Positions 7,943-18,870 are shown, counted from the first letter of the stretch. The stretch is 64,000 nt of DNA from Salipaludibacillus neizhouensis (GCF_002886185.1 NZ_KZ614146.1:2402930-2466929), one strand, 5' to 3'. Numbers and translations are program-made. Notes: a model not told the origin generated them from the letters alone.

Positions 7943-10009
7943 CTATTTGATTCCATATTTATCAAGTTTATAATAAAGATTTCTAATTGAAATACCTAAC
8001 ATTTTTGCAGTATTTGTTTTATTTCCACTGTTATGATTTAAAGCATTTAATAAAATCTTTTCTTCCTGCTTGTCCATCATGTGTTGCAATGTTTGTTTTT
8101 CTTGGAATTCAATATTCACTGTTTCTTGTTGATGATTTGGTTGTATTTCTTCTTTGAACAAAATGGGTAGATGAGCCTCTGTAATGTTTAGCTCGGTGTA
8201 GCCCATGTGGATGATTGCCCTACCTAAAATATTTTCTAATTCTCTTATATTACCCGGCCATTCATATTGCATTAGCTTTTCTAACGCTTCCATTGTCATT
8301 CCAACTATATTTCTACCGTAATCCTGGTTTAACTTGGAAATTAAATACAAGGATAATTTATATAAATCATTCTTCCGTTCACGTAAGGAGGGAATAAAAA
8401 TAGGCATTCTATTTAAACGGTAAAATAAATCTGCTCTGAAAGTTTGGTTTATCATCTTCATTTCTATATTTACATTGGTGGCCGCAATAATTCGGACATC
8501 AATTGGAATAGGTGTTGTACCACCAACTCGAACAATTTCTTGCTCTTGTAATACACGAAGAAGTTTTGCTTGCATATTAGCAGAAACCTCCCCTATTTCA
8601 TCAAGAAAGATACTTCCTTGATCCGCCTCTTGAAATAATCCTTTCTTGCCTCCGCGCTTTGCTCCCGAAAATGCCCCGTCTTCATAGCCAAATAATTCAC
8701 TCTCTAGCAGAGTCTCAGAGATAGCGGCACAATTTACTCGAATAAACTTATTATACTTTCGATTACTTTCATTATGTATCGCATGGGCAAATAACTCTTT
8801 ACCGGTGCCACTTTCCCCCCTAAGAAGAATAGTAGCAGGTGTTATTGCTGCTAGTTTCGCTTGTTCGATTGCAAATTGAAGTTCAGCAGAATCACCAATA
8901 ATATCTTTAAAAGTATATTTTGCTTCTAACGTTCGAATAATCCGTTTTGCTTTTTCCAATTTATATGTCAATTCCTGCATTTCAGACATATCATGAATGA
9001 CTGCTACACTTCCTTTTAATTGATTGTCGACGATAACAGGCGCAACATTTACGATGACATCTTTTCGAAGGGGACCCACTTTCATTTTTGTTCCTCGGAT
9101 TGCCTCTGTGCGCTTAAGAACTTTCATATGCACACTTTCACCTTCGGAAATATCAGTACTTGCTGGCATCCCTACTACTTGATCCTTGGTTAAGCCGGTA
9201 ATTCTAGTGTAGGCTGGATTAATCATTACCCCTTTACCGCTCTCATCTACCACCGAAATAGCATCATTTGAAGAATGAATAATTGCTTCCAGCATCGTTT
9301 GAATACTTTTAAGACTAGTTACTTCTTCCGCCATTTTTTCAATTTCTGTAATATCTTTAAATACTGCCAATGCACCAATTAATTCCTTTCCATTAAACAT
9401 CGGTACTCTTGTTGTAACAATTGTAAGGTCCTTGGAAATTATCTGTTTGCGGTTTGTTTCTATTTTCTTTGTTTTCAATACTCTCGGTAACTCGCTAGAA
9501 CGAAGAATGTTATTAATTTTCACCCCTAATACTTGTTCCTCGCTAAATCCCGTTATTTCTTCTGCTCGTTTATTTAATAATGTAAATTTTTCCTCTATAT
9601 CTATCGCGATCATTCCATCATGGGTTGACTGTAAAATACTATTTATTTTTTCGTTATGAGTTTTAACTTCTTTAATCAATCCTTCTTTTTCTTCTAATAA
9701 ATAAAATAGAATCGATGCTATTGAACTTGGAATAACAGTCACAGGTTCATCTTTTACATACTTTCGTATCTCTTCCAATAATTCATAATCACCTGTCGCT
9801 TCTATCACCACATCAATAGAAGCAAGTTTTTCCAACGCCACTTCCCATTTTGCAAATTGAAGAATCCCTGCTCTTTCACACTTATTTCCACCTTGATAAA
9901 CAGGATTTTTGTCAACGACACCAATAACCTGTAATTGATTGGTTTTAGCTAAAACTTCTAGAAGAGCAGTCCCTTCCTTACCACCACCGATGATAACAAC
10001 TTTTTTCAT
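7943..10009 (-). CDS. bkdR: Sigma-54-dependent transcriptional activator of the bkd operon
   Basis: Enhancer-binding activator that remodels SigL RNA polymerase. The N terminus has a glycine-rich nucleotide-binding start ([13 protein letters not shown]), then two PAS domains at about 120-230 and 240-350. The AAA+ domain has Walker A GESGTGKE, the sigma-54 contact loop as GAFSGA (usually GAFTGA) and Walker [13 protein letters not shown] Fis-type HTH fills the last 45 residues ([20 protein letters not shown]). The 688 residues match B. subtilis BkdR. The adjacent sigma-54 promoter identifies the target operon. Confidence 0.94.
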   Translation of the reverse strand: MKKVVIIGGGKEGTALLEVLAKTNQLQVIGVVDKNPVYQGGNKCERAGILQFAKWEVALEKLASIDVVIEATGDYELLEEIRKYVKDEPVTVIPSSIASILFYLLEEKEGLIKEVKTHNEKINSILQSTHDGMIAIDIEEKFTLLNKRAEEITGFSEEQVLGVKINNILRSSELPRVLKTKKIETNRKQIISKDLTIVTTRVPMFNGKELIGALAVFKDITEIEKMAEEVTSLKSIQTMLEAIIHSSNDAISVVDESGKGVMINPAYTRITGLTKDQVVGMPASTDISEGESVHMKVLKRTEAIRGTKMKVGPLRKDVIVNVAPVIVDNQLKGSVAVIHDMSEMQELTYKLEKAKRIIRTLEAKYTFKDIIGDSAELQFAIEQAKLAAITPATILLRGESGTGKELFAHAIHNESNRKYNKFIRVNCAAISETLLESELFGYEDGAFSGAKRGGKKGLFQEADQGSIFLDEIGEVSANMQAKLLRVLQEQEIVRVGGTTPIPIDVRIIAATNVNIEMKMINQTFRADLFYRLNRMPIFIPSLRERKNDLYKLSLYLISKLNQDYGRNIVGMTMEALEKLMQYEWPGNIRELENILGRAIIHMGYTELNITEAHLPILFKEEIQPNHQQETVNIEFQEKQTLQHMMDKQEEKILLNALNHNSGNKTNTAKMLGISIRNLYYKLDKYGIK

Positions 10010-10182
10010 ATATATTCAGCTCCTTAAATTCTTTCTTTCTGATTAAGGTATGCAATTTTTTTCATTATCCCCCACTACTATACACCAATTTATTCTTTTA
10101 AAATATTTACTCAAGAGTTTGCCTAGAAGGAGATAATCAGATAAAATAGATTAGTAAGTGTCTATTAGGAAGGATTGGAACC

Positions 10183-10428
10183 ATGACTATTCAACGATTT
10201 ATCGCTCTTGTTATTTTACTAATTCCCATTTTCATTGCCGGGTATGGCATTAAATTAATGAGAGATACATTATTTCAAATATTAAACTGGCCATATGGAA
10301 CACACTACTTACAATTTTTTGTTGGCATTATTGCTTTAGTTGTCGGAGTCTGGTTCATTGGAGGATTTATTCTTCATCGGGACAGAAAAAATAATAAAGT
10401 AGCACCGCGCTTTCAAAAAAAAGCGTAA
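10183..10428 (+). CDS. yqzF: DUF2627 small membrane protein YqzF
   Basis: 81 residues with two hydrophobic segments (about 7-27 and 46-67) and a basic C-terminal tail (RDRKNNKVAPRFQKKA). The sequence and position, between bkdR and spo0A, match the DUF2627 family represented by B. subtilis YqzF. Function unknown. It is a lone plus-strand gene with GGAAGG 9 bp before ATG and its own bidirectional terminator. Confidence 0.85.
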   Translation: MTIQRFIALVILLIPIFIAGYGIKLMRDTLFQILNWPYGTHYLQFFVGIIALVVGVWFIGGFILHRDRKNNKVAPRFQKKA

Positions 10429-10432
10429 AAAA

Positions 10433-10457
10433 AAAAGAGCCACTCGGCTCTTTTTTT
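10433..10457. terminator. Bidirectional terminator between yqzF and spo0A
   Basis: AAAAGAGCC, loop ACTC, GGCTCTTTT. A-runs and T-runs on both sides allow termination of yqzF on the plus strand and of spo0A on the minus strand. Confidence 0.9.
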
Positions 10458-10505
10458 AATGTTTTTTAAGCTATTGAAAAAGTACTGAAACACTATACAA
10501 TCATC

Positions 10506-11303
10506 CTAGTTTGCATGCGTACTAATATTATGTTCAATACGTAACTTGTCAGCAACCATTGCGATAAATTCTGAATTAGTTGGCTTTGCTTTAGATACAC
10601 TTACTGTGTAACCAAACATTTTAGATATAGAATCAATATTACCGCGACTCCAAGCTACTTCAATCGCATGACGAATAGCCCTTTCCACTCTACTGGCAGT
10701 AGTGTTAAAATGTTTCGCTATCTCTGGGTAGAGTACTTTAGTAATCGAACCGAGCAATTCAATATCTTTATACACCATCGTAATGGCCTCTCTTAAGTAC
10801 ATATAACCCTTGATATGTGCTGGTACACCGATTTCATGGATAATACTTGTTATACTCGCGTCTAAATTCATCGGTTTATTTTCCCTTTTATATTCATTAG
10901 CCATAGAATTTCTTGTATAAGGTGTTCCCTGACCGGACACATCTCTAATTTTATTCATCAATGTATCCATATCAAAAGGCTTTAATACGTAGTAAGCCGC
11001 TCCCAATTCCACTGCCTTTTTCGTTACATCTTCTTGTCCAAAAGCAGTTAACATAATAATATTTGGGCGCTTCTCAAGTTGACGATCATTCAGCTTTTCC
11101 AATACAGCAAGTCCATCTAAATGTGGCATTATAATATCAAGGATTAGTACATCCGGCTGAGCCTCTTCAACTAATTCCAAACATTCTTGACCATTGTATG
11201 CAGTCCCCACCACATCCATATCTTCTTGAGACTGTATGAAATCCTCAAGTAAATTCACCAGTTCACGATTATCATCTGCAACGCACACTTTCACTTTTTC
11301 CAA
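10506..11303 (-). CDS. spo0A: Sporulation master response regulator Spo0A
   Basis: Phosphorelay-activated transcription factor that commits the cell to sporulation and controls biofilm and competence. The receiver domain (1-125) has the acidic pair D10/D11, phosphoacceptor D56 in LILDIIMP, and K108-type KPFD. A linker rich in N and K leads to the Spo0A effector domain (about 145-265) with the recognition helix segment [20 protein letters not shown]. The start is TTG at 11303 with GAGGAGG 8 bp upstream. 0A boxes upstream suggest autoregulation. Confidence 0.98.
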   Translation of the reverse strand: MEKVKVCVADDNRELVNLLEDFIQSQEDMDVVGTAYNGQECLELVEEAQPDVLILDIIMPHLDGLAVLEKLNDRQLEKRPNIIMLTAFGQEDVTKKAVELGAAYYVLKPFDMDTLMNKIRDVSGQGTPYTRNSMANEYKRENKPMNLDASITSIIHEIGVPAHIKGYMYLREAITMVYKDIELLGSITKVLYPEIAKHFNTTASRVERAIRHAIEVAWSRGNIDSISKMFGYTVSVSKAKPTNSEFIAMVADKLRIEHNISTHAN

Positions 11304-11363
11304 AATTATTTCCTCCTCGATCTTAATTTGTAATGGATGTTTTATATCTTCCTCTTTGACATA

Positions 11364-11370
11364 TTCGACA
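11364..11370 (-). promoter_or_regulatory. Spo0A box (0A box) upstream of spo0A
   Basis: The minus strand has TGTCGAA, a perfect 0A box, about 60 bp upstream of the spo0A start. A close variant, AGTCGAA, occurs at 11454-11460. Confidence 0.65.
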
Positions 11371-11493
11371 GAGCTTTAACGATCCCTTTAATTTTTTTCG
11401 ATTTTTTTGCTTAAATCTTACGTATTCTCTTGATTAATCATTAATGCTACCTTATTCGACTTCATTCGATTTTAAAAGTGTGATTTCTCACCG

Positions 11494-11503
11494 TTTGTCG
11501 AAT
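11494..11503 (+). promoter_or_regulatory. Spo0A box (0A box), distal
   Basis: TTTGTCGAAT contains the complete 0A core TGTCGAA, here on the plus strand, about 195 bp upstream of spo0A. With the proximal box it suggests Spo0A autoregulation, as known in B. subtilis. A further related TCGTTCGACGAA motif lies near 11565-11576. The rest of the 421-bp spo0A-spoIVB intergenic region holds a repeat fragment and the spoIVB terminator. Confidence 0.6.
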
Positions 11504-11621
11504 AATCTTTATTTTAATTATACCAAAAAAAGCAGACAATGTCGGACCTCGGATTCGATCCTCTTCGTTCGACGAAAACAACAATTTCTAAATAACCAAT
11601 AATTTTATTAATTATCTTGTA

Positions 11622-11653
11622 AGAAAAACGGATAGCCGTCTTTTAAATACAGC
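11622..11653 (-). repeat. Fragment of dispersed structured repeat (terminator-like hairpin part)
   Basis: AAGAAAAACGGATAGCCGTC followed by TTTTAAATACAGC nearly repeats 54859-54893. On the minus strand it is a small hairpin, ACGG-CTAT-CCGT, followed by a T-run. Only the 3' part of the longer element near comGA is present here. Confidence 0.6.
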
Positions 11654-11654
11654 A

Positions 11655-11696
11655 AAAAAGAGCACTGAAAAAGTTCAAAACAACCTTTTTCAGTGC
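11655..11696 (-). terminator. Terminator of spoIVB
   Basis: On the minus strand GCACTGAAAAAG pairs with CTTTTTCAGTGC (12 bp, 11-base loop) followed by TCTTTTTT, 29 bp after the spoIVB stop. Confidence 0.88.
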
Positions 11697-11724
11697 CCTT
11701 TCACTCCATCTATCCAATTTTCGT

Positions 11725-13005
11725 TTAACTTGCTTCGTTCAACTCCGATTTATTATCAAGTGATATATCTGCATCCCGAAGCATCCATTCAATATGGCAA
11801 CCGTAACCTGACGATGGATCGTTCACAAAAACATGTGTGACCGCTCCTATTATTCGATCGTTTTGAATAATTGGACTTCCGCTCATACCCTGAACAATAC
11901 CACCTGTCTTATTCAAGAGATCCTCATCCGTAACTTTAATGACCATTCCCTTTGTAGCAGGACCCTTTTGTGGAGTGCTACTGACTATTTCAATATCAAA
12001 TCTTTGTACTTCTTCCCCATCAACTACGGTTAAAATTTCTGCCGGACCTTCTTTTACTTGCTGAGCAAGCCCAACTTCCATAGGTTCCATATTTTGATTA
12101 CTTCTTATATCCCCATGAAGCTTGCCAAATATTCCAAAATCCGTGTTATTGGTAATATTCCCTAATATATGTGAGTCCTTTGAAAACCTAGCTAGTTTTT
12201 CTCCCGGTTCACCTGTAAGTCCTTTTTCTATAGAGGTCACATCCGAATAAATAATCTCTCCGTCCGAGACTTCAATTGGTTCTTTTGTTTCCATATCCGA
12301 AATGACATGACCTAAAGCACCATATTTTTTCGATTTTGGTTCGTAAAATGTTAGCGTTCCTACACCTGCAGCAGAATCCCGTATATAGAGACCTAATTGA
12401 TAATTTTCATCATCGTCTCTTTTTATAGGTTTCAGTTTTTTTTCAATCGTTTTTCCATCACGCTTAATTTCAAATAAGATTGATTCATTATTTTCACCAG
12501 CTTTTTGGACTAATGGTTGAATCTCTTTTATTTCCGATATATTTAATCCATCCATTTTTAAAATTGCATCTCCCACTTGTATTCCAGATTCTTCTCCTGG
12601 AGATTTCTTTCCTGCATTTGTATCCAAAATATGATGACCTACTACTAATACTCCATTTGTTTGAACACGAACTCCGATTGACTGCCCACTAGGAATTACT
12701 TTTAGTTCAGGATGGACTGTAACATCAACTGAGCGGAAGGGTATTCCATTAGCGCCCAGGACCAACTCACTTTTTGATGCCGACTTCCCAGTCAATAATT
12801 GCGATGAAGCTGCTTCTGTTTCAATGGAATCATTGTCCATTTTCAATACGGAGACTGATGAAGGAACTTCGAAAGACTGTCCCTCAAAAACAGCGACCTC
12901 GTCTGGTATTTGGACATAGTTTTGTATAGGTGGATAAAATGCAGCAGAGAATAGTATTGCAAGGAGAAGTATCCCCACTGTCTTTCGTATGATGCGATAA
13001 CTCAC
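11725..13005 (-). CDS. spoIVB: SpoIVB serine peptidase (S55), sigma-K checkpoint signal
   Basis: Forespore-secreted protease that cleaves SpoIVFA and so triggers pro-sigma-K processing in the mother cell. It has an N-terminal membrane anchor (9-24), a PDZ domain at about 105-195, and the S55 catalytic domain with H233 in GALGHVISD and the nucleophile S377 in GMSGSPI. The 426 residues and these positions match B. subtilis SpoIVB. The start is GTG at 13005 behind GAGGAGAG. It lies between recN and spo0A, as in other Bacilli. Confidence 0.96.
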   Translation of the reverse strand: MSYRIIRKTVGILLLAILFSAAFYPPIQNYVQIPDEVAVFEGQSFEVPSSVSVLKMDNDSIETEAASSQLLTGKSASKSELVLGANGIPFRSVDVTVHPELKVIPSGQSIGVRVQTNGVLVVGHHILDTNAGKKSPGEESGIQVGDAILKMDGLNISEIKEIQPLVQKAGENNESILFEIKRDGKTIEKKLKPIKRDDDENYQLGLYIRDSAAGVGTLTFYEPKSKKYGALGHVISDMETKEPIEVSDGEIIYSDVTSIEKGLTGEPGEKLARFSKDSHILGNITNNTDFGIFGKLHGDIRSNQNMEPMEVGLAQQVKEGPAEILTVVDGEEVQRFDIEIVSSTPQKGPATKGMVIKVTDEDLLNKTGGIVQGMSGSPIIQNDRIIGAVTHVFVNDPSSGYGCHIEWMLRDADISLDNKSELNEAS

Positions 13006-13097
13006 TTTTTCACTCTCCTCGTTTGAAACCTTCCACCTCCACCATGGCTGTAATACTAATTTTGCCTTGAACGGTCACATTTATAACCTGAGAACAA

Positions 13098-13127
13098 TAA
13101 AAAAACTAACCTCATTTGGTTAGTTTT
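13098..13127 (-). terminator. Terminator of recN
   Basis: AACTAACC and GGTTAGTT pair around TCATTT; on the minus strand a T-run follows (TTTTTTTATT). It is 46 bp after the recN stop. Confidence 0.88.
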
Positions 13128-13172
13128 ATCATCCTACACCGCTCTAGTGTTATACATAGACAAACTTAAAAA

Positions 13173-14897
13173 TTATTTCATATTTTGGGCTTGACTTAAC
13201 AATTCCTTCGCATGTTGTCTCGTCAAATCAGTAATTTCTACTCCTGAGATCATTCTTGAAATTTCCTCTGTCTGTTCTCTATAAGCTAATGCATCTACAT
13301 TCGTGCTCGTTCGGCCCTTTTTTTCATCTTTAGAGATGAATAAATGCGTATCGGCCATTGCCGCTACTTGAGGCAAATGCGTAATGCACAGTACCTGAGA
13401 TCCTTGGGAAATCGTATATATTTTCTCTGCAATCGCTTGGGCAACCCGACCACTAACTCCTGAATCAACCTCATCAAATATAAGTGACGTTACTCCTTCA
13501 TGTCTTGCTAATATTGATTTTAAAGCAAGAATCATCCTAGATATTTCTCCACCTGATGCAACTTTTGCTAGTGACTTCAATGGTTCACCCTTATTGGTCG
13601 CCACCATAAAAGAAACGTGATCCATACCGGTCCGGTGAAAAGGTGAAGACTTTATTAAATTTTGAGCGGTCATATCTGGTACTGTTTTATTCGAAAAATC
13701 AACTTCGAATACCGTATCTTTCATATATAAATCCTCTAGTTGTTTCTGGATTGCAGCTTTAAGTTTTTTTGACTCAGACTTTCTTATTTCGGTTAAGTGA
13801 TTTCCCTCAACCACCAAATCTTCCGCAAAAGCCACTAATTCTTCTTCCCACTGCACGACCCGCTGTTCACGATTAGTCAGGGTATCTATTTCACCTTCTA
13901 AATTAGCTGCAAATTCCAGGATGTCATCGACAGATTCTCCATACTTACGTTTTAATTGATTAATCTCACTCAAGCGTGCTTCAATTTCATTCAAACGATT
14001 AGGGTCAAATGCAATATCCTCATAATAGTCCCTTAAAGAAAACGAAGCCTCTTCTAACATATAATAAGAGTTAGCGATCGATTCATGAAGATTATGTAAT
14101 TCTGGATCAAGCGTGGCGGCCTCTTCCATTTGATTCATAGCTGCCATTACCCACTCTAATCCCTTTCCATCTCCGTAAAGCGACTCATAGGTACCGTGAA
14201 CTGTTCTGTAAAGGTCTTCACTATTATCTAAGCGGTGCTTTTCCTCTAATAATTCCTTATCTTCGTTTGGTATTAACTCTGCTTCATTTATTTCTTTAAA
14301 CTGATACTGTATTAGATCCAATCTTTGTGCCATTTTTTGTTCATTATCACTTAATTGTAAAAGTTGTTCTCGCTTCTTGGTGAATTGTCGAAATAACTTA
14401 TCATATTCTGTCCTTGTATTATGAAGCGAAGTTTCTGCAAATCTGTCTAGAAATAATAAGTGTTTGTCAGTCTGAAGTAACTTTTGATGTTCGTGCTGTC
14501 CGTGGATATCCACTAATGATTGGCCAACTTCTCTTAACACAGCTAATGTAATTAGTTTCCCGTTAGCCCGGCATATACTTTTCCCCTGTTTCGTAATTTC
14601 CCTTCGTAAAACCATTGTTTCCTCTTCATCAACTGCTATTCCCAGTTCTTCAAAAAAGACTAACAAATCATGATTTGATGATTTTTCTATCGAAAACAAG
14701 CCTTCTATTTCAGCTCTTTTTGAACCATGCCTCACAAAATCTACAGAACCCCGTCCTCCAATAAGTAATCCAATTGCATCAATGATAATTGATTTCCCTG
14801 CACCAGTTTCTCCTGTTAAAACGGTTAAACCTTCTTCAAAAGAAATTGTCGTTTCCTCAATAATTGCAAAATTTCGAATGGATAGTTCCATTAACAA
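13173..14897 (-). CDS. recN: DNA repair protein RecN (SMC-like ATPase)
   Basis: Early double-strand-break repair factor that gathers DNA ends. Walker A is GETGAGKSIIIDA near residue 30, a long coiled coil spans about 150-370, and the C-terminal ABC signature ASGGEISRMILALK and Walker B SLIFDEVDSG follow. The start is placed at TTG 14897 because GGAGG lies 9 bp upstream and the resulting N terminus (M-L-M-E-L-S-I-R-N-F) aligns with B. subtilis RecN. A longer frame opens at 14915, but its first codons contain that Shine-Dalgarno. Confidence 0.95.
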   Translation of the reverse strand: MLMELSIRNFAIIEETTISFEEGLTVLTGETGAGKSIIIDAIGLLIGGRGSVDFVRHGSKRAEIEGLFSIEKSSNHDLLVFFEELGIAVDEEETMVLRREITKQGKSICRANGKLITLAVLREVGQSLVDIHGQHEHQKLLQTDKHLLFLDRFAETSLHNTRTEYDKLFRQFTKKREQLLQLSDNEQKMAQRLDLIQYQFKEINEAELIPNEDKELLEEKHRLDNSEDLYRTVHGTYESLYGDGKGLEWVMAAMNQMEEAATLDPELHNLHESIANSYYMLEEASFSLRDYYEDIAFDPNRLNEIEARLSEINQLKRKYGESVDDILEFAANLEGEIDTLTNREQRVVQWEEELVAFAEDLVVEGNHLTEIRKSESKKLKAAIQKQLEDLYMKDTVFEVDFSNKTVPDMTAQNLIKSSPFHRTGMDHVSFMVATNKGEPLKSLAKVASGGEISRMILALKSILARHEGVTSLIFDEVDSGVSGRVAQAIAEKIYTISQGSQVLCITHLPQVAAMADTHLFISKDEKKGRTSTNVDALAYREQTEEISRMISGVEITDLTRQHAKELLSQAQNMK

Positions 14898-14929
14898 AAT
14901 TTTCCACCTCCACAACTTTCATTAAACGC

Positions 14930-15379
14930 TTAAAGCATTCCTAAAAAACGTTCTGTGATTGGTCCTGCATCTTCTTCTGTACGACAGATTATAAGGATCG
15001 TATCGTCTCCACAAATATTACCCATTACTTCATGCCAATCTAAATTGTCAATTAAAACAGCAACAGCATTGGCGTTGCCCGGTAATGTCTTTAACACGAT
15101 CATATTTTTTGTAGAATCAATGGATACAAAGCTATCCATCAGTGCACGTTTTAATTTTTGCAACGGATTGAATCTTTGATCTGATGGCAAGCTATATTTA
15201 TATCTTCCATCCATCATTGGAACTTTCACTAAATGCAATTCTTTAATATCACGACTAACGGTTGCTTGTGTAACATTAAAACCTGACGTACGAAGTTGCG
15301 TCACTAAATCGTCTTGAGTTTCTATTTCCTGGTTCGCGATAATATCTCTTATCTTAATATGTCTTTGTCCCTTGTTCAC
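14930..15379 (-). CDS. argR: Arginine repressor/activator ArgR (AhrC)
   Basis: Hexameric arginine-dependent regulator that represses biosynthesis and activates catabolism. A winged-helix domain at 1-65 ([18 protein letters not shown]) is followed by the arginine-binding and oligomerisation domain with [10 protein letters not shown] near 122-131. The 149 residues are typical. The start is GTG with GGAGGAG upstream. The usual tlyA-argR-recN order is kept. An AT-rich ARG-box-like segment (TGAATAAACATT) lies near 15448-15459, so autoregulation is possible. Confidence 0.95.
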   Translation of the reverse strand: MNKGQRHIKIRDIIANQEIETQDDLVTQLRTSGFNVTQATVSRDIKELHLVKVPMMDGRYKYSLPSDQRFNPLQKLKRALMDSFVSIDSTKNMIVLKTLPGNANAVAVLIDNLDWHEVMGNICGDDTILIICRTEEDAGPITERFLGML

Positions 15380-15510
15380 TTATACTCCTCCAATACCGTT
15401 CTTTTCTTTCATTCATTATAAACGATTACTTATATTTATACAATAAATGAATAAACATTAGAATTTTGGAGAAGAACATATGAAATAATGGTTTTTATTC
15501 TCACCTAATA

Positions 15511-15541
15511 AAAAAGAAACAGATTAACTTACATCTGTTTC
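15511..15541 (-). terminator. Terminator overlapping the tlyA stop codon
   Basis: GAAACAGAT (15516-15524) pairs with ATCTGTTTC (15533-15541); the minus strand then has TTTTTTA. The stem begins inside the tlyA stop codon. It separates tlyA from argR, so argR probably has its own promoter. Confidence 0.82.
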
Positions 15542-16353
15542 TAATCTTTTATTGGAGTGTGAGCAGCCTTTACTACCTCATCCGCCTCATCTGACGAAAA
15601 AGGTATATTTCGTTTCTCACCTAATGTTAAATGCATGAGAAATTCAATATTTCCTTCTCCTCCTTTTATAGGTGAGGGTGCAAGTCCACTTACTACAAAC
15701 CCTAACTGCTCTGCAAAGTCGACCATTTCTTGAACTACTTTCAGATGAATTTTTTTATCTCTAATAATCCCTTTTTTACCGACATCATCTCTTCCAGCTT
15801 CAAACTGAGGTTTAATTAATACAGAAACATGACCATCTTCTGTAATGATTGTTTTCAGAACCGGCAGAATTAACTTGATTGAAATAAAAGATACATCAAT
15901 CGTCGCAAAATTTGGCTTACCCTTTGTAAAATTTTCTTTAGTCGCGTAACGGAAATTTGTCCGTTCCATGACTTCCACCCTGCTGTCCTCTCGAAGTTTC
16001 CATGCAAGCTGATTGTAACCTACATCGAGCGCATATACGAGACGTGCACCTTCTTGTAAAGAACAATCCGTAAAGCCGCCAGTGGAAGCTCCAATATCCA
16101 ACACAATCTTATCCTGAAGATCCAATTCAAATACTTCAATGGCTTTCTTGAGCTTTAATCCACCCCGGCTTACATATGGGATCGCGTGACCTTTCAACTT
16201 AAGTTCAGCATCAACTGCAACTTTAGCACCTGGCTTATCTATGCGTTCCCCATTAGCTAGAACAAGTCCGGCCATAACATTTCGTTTTGCTTTTTCTCTT
16301 GTTTCCACAAGTCCATTTTCTACTAATAATACATCAATTCGTTCTTTCTTCAT
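15541..16353 (-). CDS. yqxC: TlyA family 2'-O-ribose rRNA methyltransferase / hemolysin-like protein (YqxC)
   Basis: An N-terminal S4 RNA-binding domain (4-62; RIDVLLVENGLVETREKAKR) is joined to an FtsJ/RrmJ-like Rossmann methyltransferase (about 80-245) with the SAM motif LDIGASTGGFTDCSLQEGA near 84-102 and the KPQFE segment. TlyA relatives methylate 16S and 23S rRNA at cytidine 2'-O; the activity here is inferred. 270 residues, 3 bp downstream of the dxs stop, so co-transcribed with dxs. Confidence 0.92.
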   Translation of the reverse strand: MKKERIDVLLVENGLVETREKAKRNVMAGLVLANGERIDKPGAKVAVDAELKLKGHAIPYVSRGGLKLKKAIEVFELDLQDKIVLDIGASTGGFTDCSLQEGARLVYALDVGYNQLAWKLREDSRVEVMERTNFRYATKENFTKGKPNFATIDVSFISIKLILPVLKTIITEDGHVSVLIKPQFEAGRDDVGKKGIIRDKKIHLKVVQEMVDFAEQLGFVVSGLAPSPIKGGEGNIEFLMHLTLGEKRNIPFSSDEADEVVKAAHTPIKD

Positions 16354-16356
16354 CTG

Positions 16357-18246
16357 TTATGCCCGTTGCCTCTTTCTTGGTAAAATCTGTTGAACAGTAG
16401 CCGCAACGTTTGATGCCGTTAACCCTATTTCCTCTAATAATTCTGGAACACTTCCATGTTCAATATAACGATCAGGAATTCCCATTCTTTCAACTACCAT
16501 CGTATGGTAATGGTTCTCATGATAATGTTCCAGCACTGCACTGCCAAAACCTCCTAATAACGCTGTTTCTTCCAACGTCAGTATAGGACGATTATTATCA
16601 GCTAACTCTTTTAGCTTCTCTGCATCGAGTGGTTTAATGGAACGCGCATTGACAACCTCTACATTAATTCCTAATTTCGTCAGAATTTCTGAGGCTTCCA
16701 TCGCAACAGGAATCATTGTTCCAAAGGCTAAAATGGATAAATCTGTTCCTTCTTTTAGATTTTCCCACTTCCCTATCGGAAGAACCTTTAACTCTTTATC
16801 CATATGAACGCCGAATCCACCGCCACGAGGGTACCTTACTGCGATAGGTCCACCGTCATACTGTGTTGCTGTATAAATCATATGTTGCATTTCATTTTCA
16901 TCTTTTGGACTTAAAATTTTCATGTTTGGCAAATGCCGTAAATACGAGATATCGAACACACCTTGGTGTGTTTCCCCGTCCGCACCGACCAAACCTGCTC
17001 TGTCTATCGCAAAAAAGACATTTAGATTTTGTCTGCATACGTCATGAACTAATTGATCATAAGCTCGCTGTAAAAACGTTGAATATACAGCAAACACCGG
17101 TTTCATCCCTTGTGTTGCAAGCCCGGCTGCCATTGTTGTTGCATGCTGTTCTGCTATCCCAACGTCAAACATACGGCCAGGGAATTCTTTAGCGAACTTG
17201 TCCAAACCGGTACCACCTGGCATCGCTGCAGTGATCGCGACAATTCTCTCATCATCTTTTGCAATACGTTTAAGGGTGTCGGTAAAAACTCCACTATAAC
17301 TTGGAGGACCAGGTTTTTTAACTACTTCACCTGATTCAATTTTATACGGCCCTAACCCGTGCCAAGTTCCTTTTGCATCATTTTCAGCAGGTGCATACCC
17401 TTTACCCTTTTTCGTGATAACATGAACGAGAACAGGTCCCTTTGTTTTTCTAGCATAGGTAATATTTTTCTTTAAATCATCTAAATCATGACCATCAACT
17501 GGACCTAAGTAAGTAAACCCCATTTCCTCAAAAAACATTCCGGAAACAAGCAGATATTTTAAACTATCCTTTACTCTTTCAGCAGTTGCTGCAAGTCTAC
17601 CCCCAAAGGCTGGTATTTTTTTAATTAGCATTTCCAGCTCTTCTTTAGCTTTATTATATTTCCCCGCTGTTCTCATCCGGCCTAACATCGAATGAAGAGC
17701 CCCAACGTTCGGCGCAATCGACATTTCATTGTCGTTTAAAATAACAACAACATCTGTTTGCTCATGACCAATATGATTAAGCGCTTCCAACGCCATTCCT
17801 CCGGTCAGTGCACCGTCTCCGATTACTGGTATGACTGTTTCATCAGTACCTTTAAGATCTCTAGCTAATGCCATACCCATGGCAGCAGAAAGAGACGTCG
17901 AACTGTGTCCCGCTTCCCAAACATCGTGCTTGCTTTCAGAACTTTTAGGGAATCCACAAAGTCCTTTGTATTGTCTTAATGTATCAAATTGATCTGCTCG
18001 ACCCGTTAGAATTTTATGAACATAAGCTTGGTGACCAACGTCCCATAGAAATTTATCTTTAGGACTATCAAATAATTGGTGCAGAACGATGGTAAGTTCC
18101 ACTACTCCTAAATTAGGACCCAAATGTCCACCAGTAACAGATAAATTTTCTATTAAAAAATTTCTAATGTCTTCAGCAAGGTCTTCTAGATCTTCATTGC
18201 TGCATTCTCTTAAAAATGTAGGTTCTTTTATGCTTAGCAAATCCAA
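16357..18246 (-). CDS. dxs: 1-deoxy-D-xylulose-5-phosphate synthase
   Basis: Thiamine-diphosphate enzyme that condenses pyruvate and glyceraldehyde 3-phosphate in the first step of the MEP isoprenoid pathway. The 629-residue protein has [16 protein letters not shown] and [12 protein letters not shown] in the ThDP site (near 145-185), DVGIAEQHA near 365, and a transketolase C-terminal domain (DRYIEHGSV). The start is TTG at 18246 with GTGAGGG upstream. Nine bases separate it from oapA. It supplies IPP/DMAPP for ispA across the OLE RNA. Confidence 0.97.
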   Translation of the reverse strand: MDLLSIKEPTFLRECSNEDLEDLAEDIRNFLIENLSVTGGHLGPNLGVVELTIVLHQLFDSPKDKFLWDVGHQAYVHKILTGRADQFDTLRQYKGLCGFPKSSESKHDVWEAGHSSTSLSAAMGMALARDLKGTDETVIPVIGDGALTGGMALEALNHIGHEQTDVVVILNDNEMSIAPNVGALHSMLGRMRTAGKYNKAKEELEMLIKKIPAFGGRLAATAERVKDSLKYLLVSGMFFEEMGFTYLGPVDGHDLDDLKKNITYARKTKGPVLVHVITKKGKGYAPAENDAKGTWHGLGPYKIESGEVVKKPGPPSYSGVFTDTLKRIAKDDERIVAITAAMPGGTGLDKFAKEFPGRMFDVGIAEQHATTMAAGLATQGMKPVFAVYSTFLQRAYDQLVHDVCRQNLNVFFAIDRAGLVGADGETHQGVFDISYLRHLPNMKILSPKDENEMQHMIYTATQYDGGPIAVRYPRGGGFGVHMDKELKVLPIGKWENLKEGTDLSILAFGTMIPVAMEASEILTKLGINVEVVNARSIKPLDAEKLKELADNNRPILTLEETALLGGFGSAVLEHYHENHYHTMVVERMGIPDRYIEHGSVPELLEEIGLTASNVAATVQQILPRKRQRA

Positions 18247-18255
18247 GAAAAACCC

Positions 18256-18870
18256 TCACTTTCTCTTATTATTATTGGTATTCTTTTTTTTACGCTTCTT
18301 TCCTTTAAATATTGTTATTTTCAATTTTACCTCTATTAAGTAAAATAATCTACCCACTTGATAGATGATTTCTGTCGAAAAAGTTATCGCTATTGTTTTC
18401 CCAACTGATTTACCGCCGACAGTTAGTGCTGCAACTATACTAGTAAATAATATTGAAATTCCAAACTGAACAGAGCTGCCATCCGTGTGTCCCATTTGTA
18501 ATGCCAGTTGCAGGACAACATACGCGGAAGCTGTACCACTTATAATACCAGCAATGTCACCGATTACATCATTTGTGAAGTTAGAAAATCTGTCTGCATT
18601 CCGTGTAATCAAAACGGCATGTCTAGCTCCTGGAAGCTTTTCAGCAGCCATTGCATGAAAGGGTCTTTCATTAGCAGCAGTTGCCGCTACCCCTATAGTA
18701 TCAGATAACACCCCTAATAATACAATCAATAAAACAATGACCATTCCAATTCCCCAATTAACACCACTTAAAACAGCTGTTGAGACAACGGAAAAAATAG
18801 CCGCCAGCACCAAAGTGACAGCCGCTATTATCAGACTCCAGTTTAATGATTTCTTCACAGATTCTTTCAT
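18256..18870 (-). CDS. oapA: OLE-associated membrane protein OapA
   Basis: Integral membrane protein of 204 residues with about four hydrophobic segments (10-32, 36-64, 103-126, 133-156) and a DUF21/CNNM-like feel (LSDTIGVAATAANERPFHAM). OapA of Halalkalibacterium halodurans has the same size and lies directly downstream of OLE RNA; it anchors the RNA to the membrane and affects Mg2+ and ethanol tolerance (established for that species). Here the gene follows the OLE RNA and precedes dxs, the same arrangement. The last 16 residues are almost only K, R and N, which could aid RNA binding or be low-complexity drift. The Shine-Dalgarno before 18870 is weak. Confidence 0.88.
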   Translation of the reverse strand: MKESVKKSLNWSLIIAAVTLVLAAIFSVVSTAVLSGVNWGIGMVIVLLIVLLGVLSDTIGVAATAANERPFHAMAAEKLPGARHAVLITRNADRFSNFTNDVIGDIAGIISGTASAYVVLQLALQMGHTDGSSVQFGISILFTSIVAALTVGGKSVGKTIAITFSTEIIYQVGRLFYLIEVKLKITIFKGKKRKKKNTNNNKRK

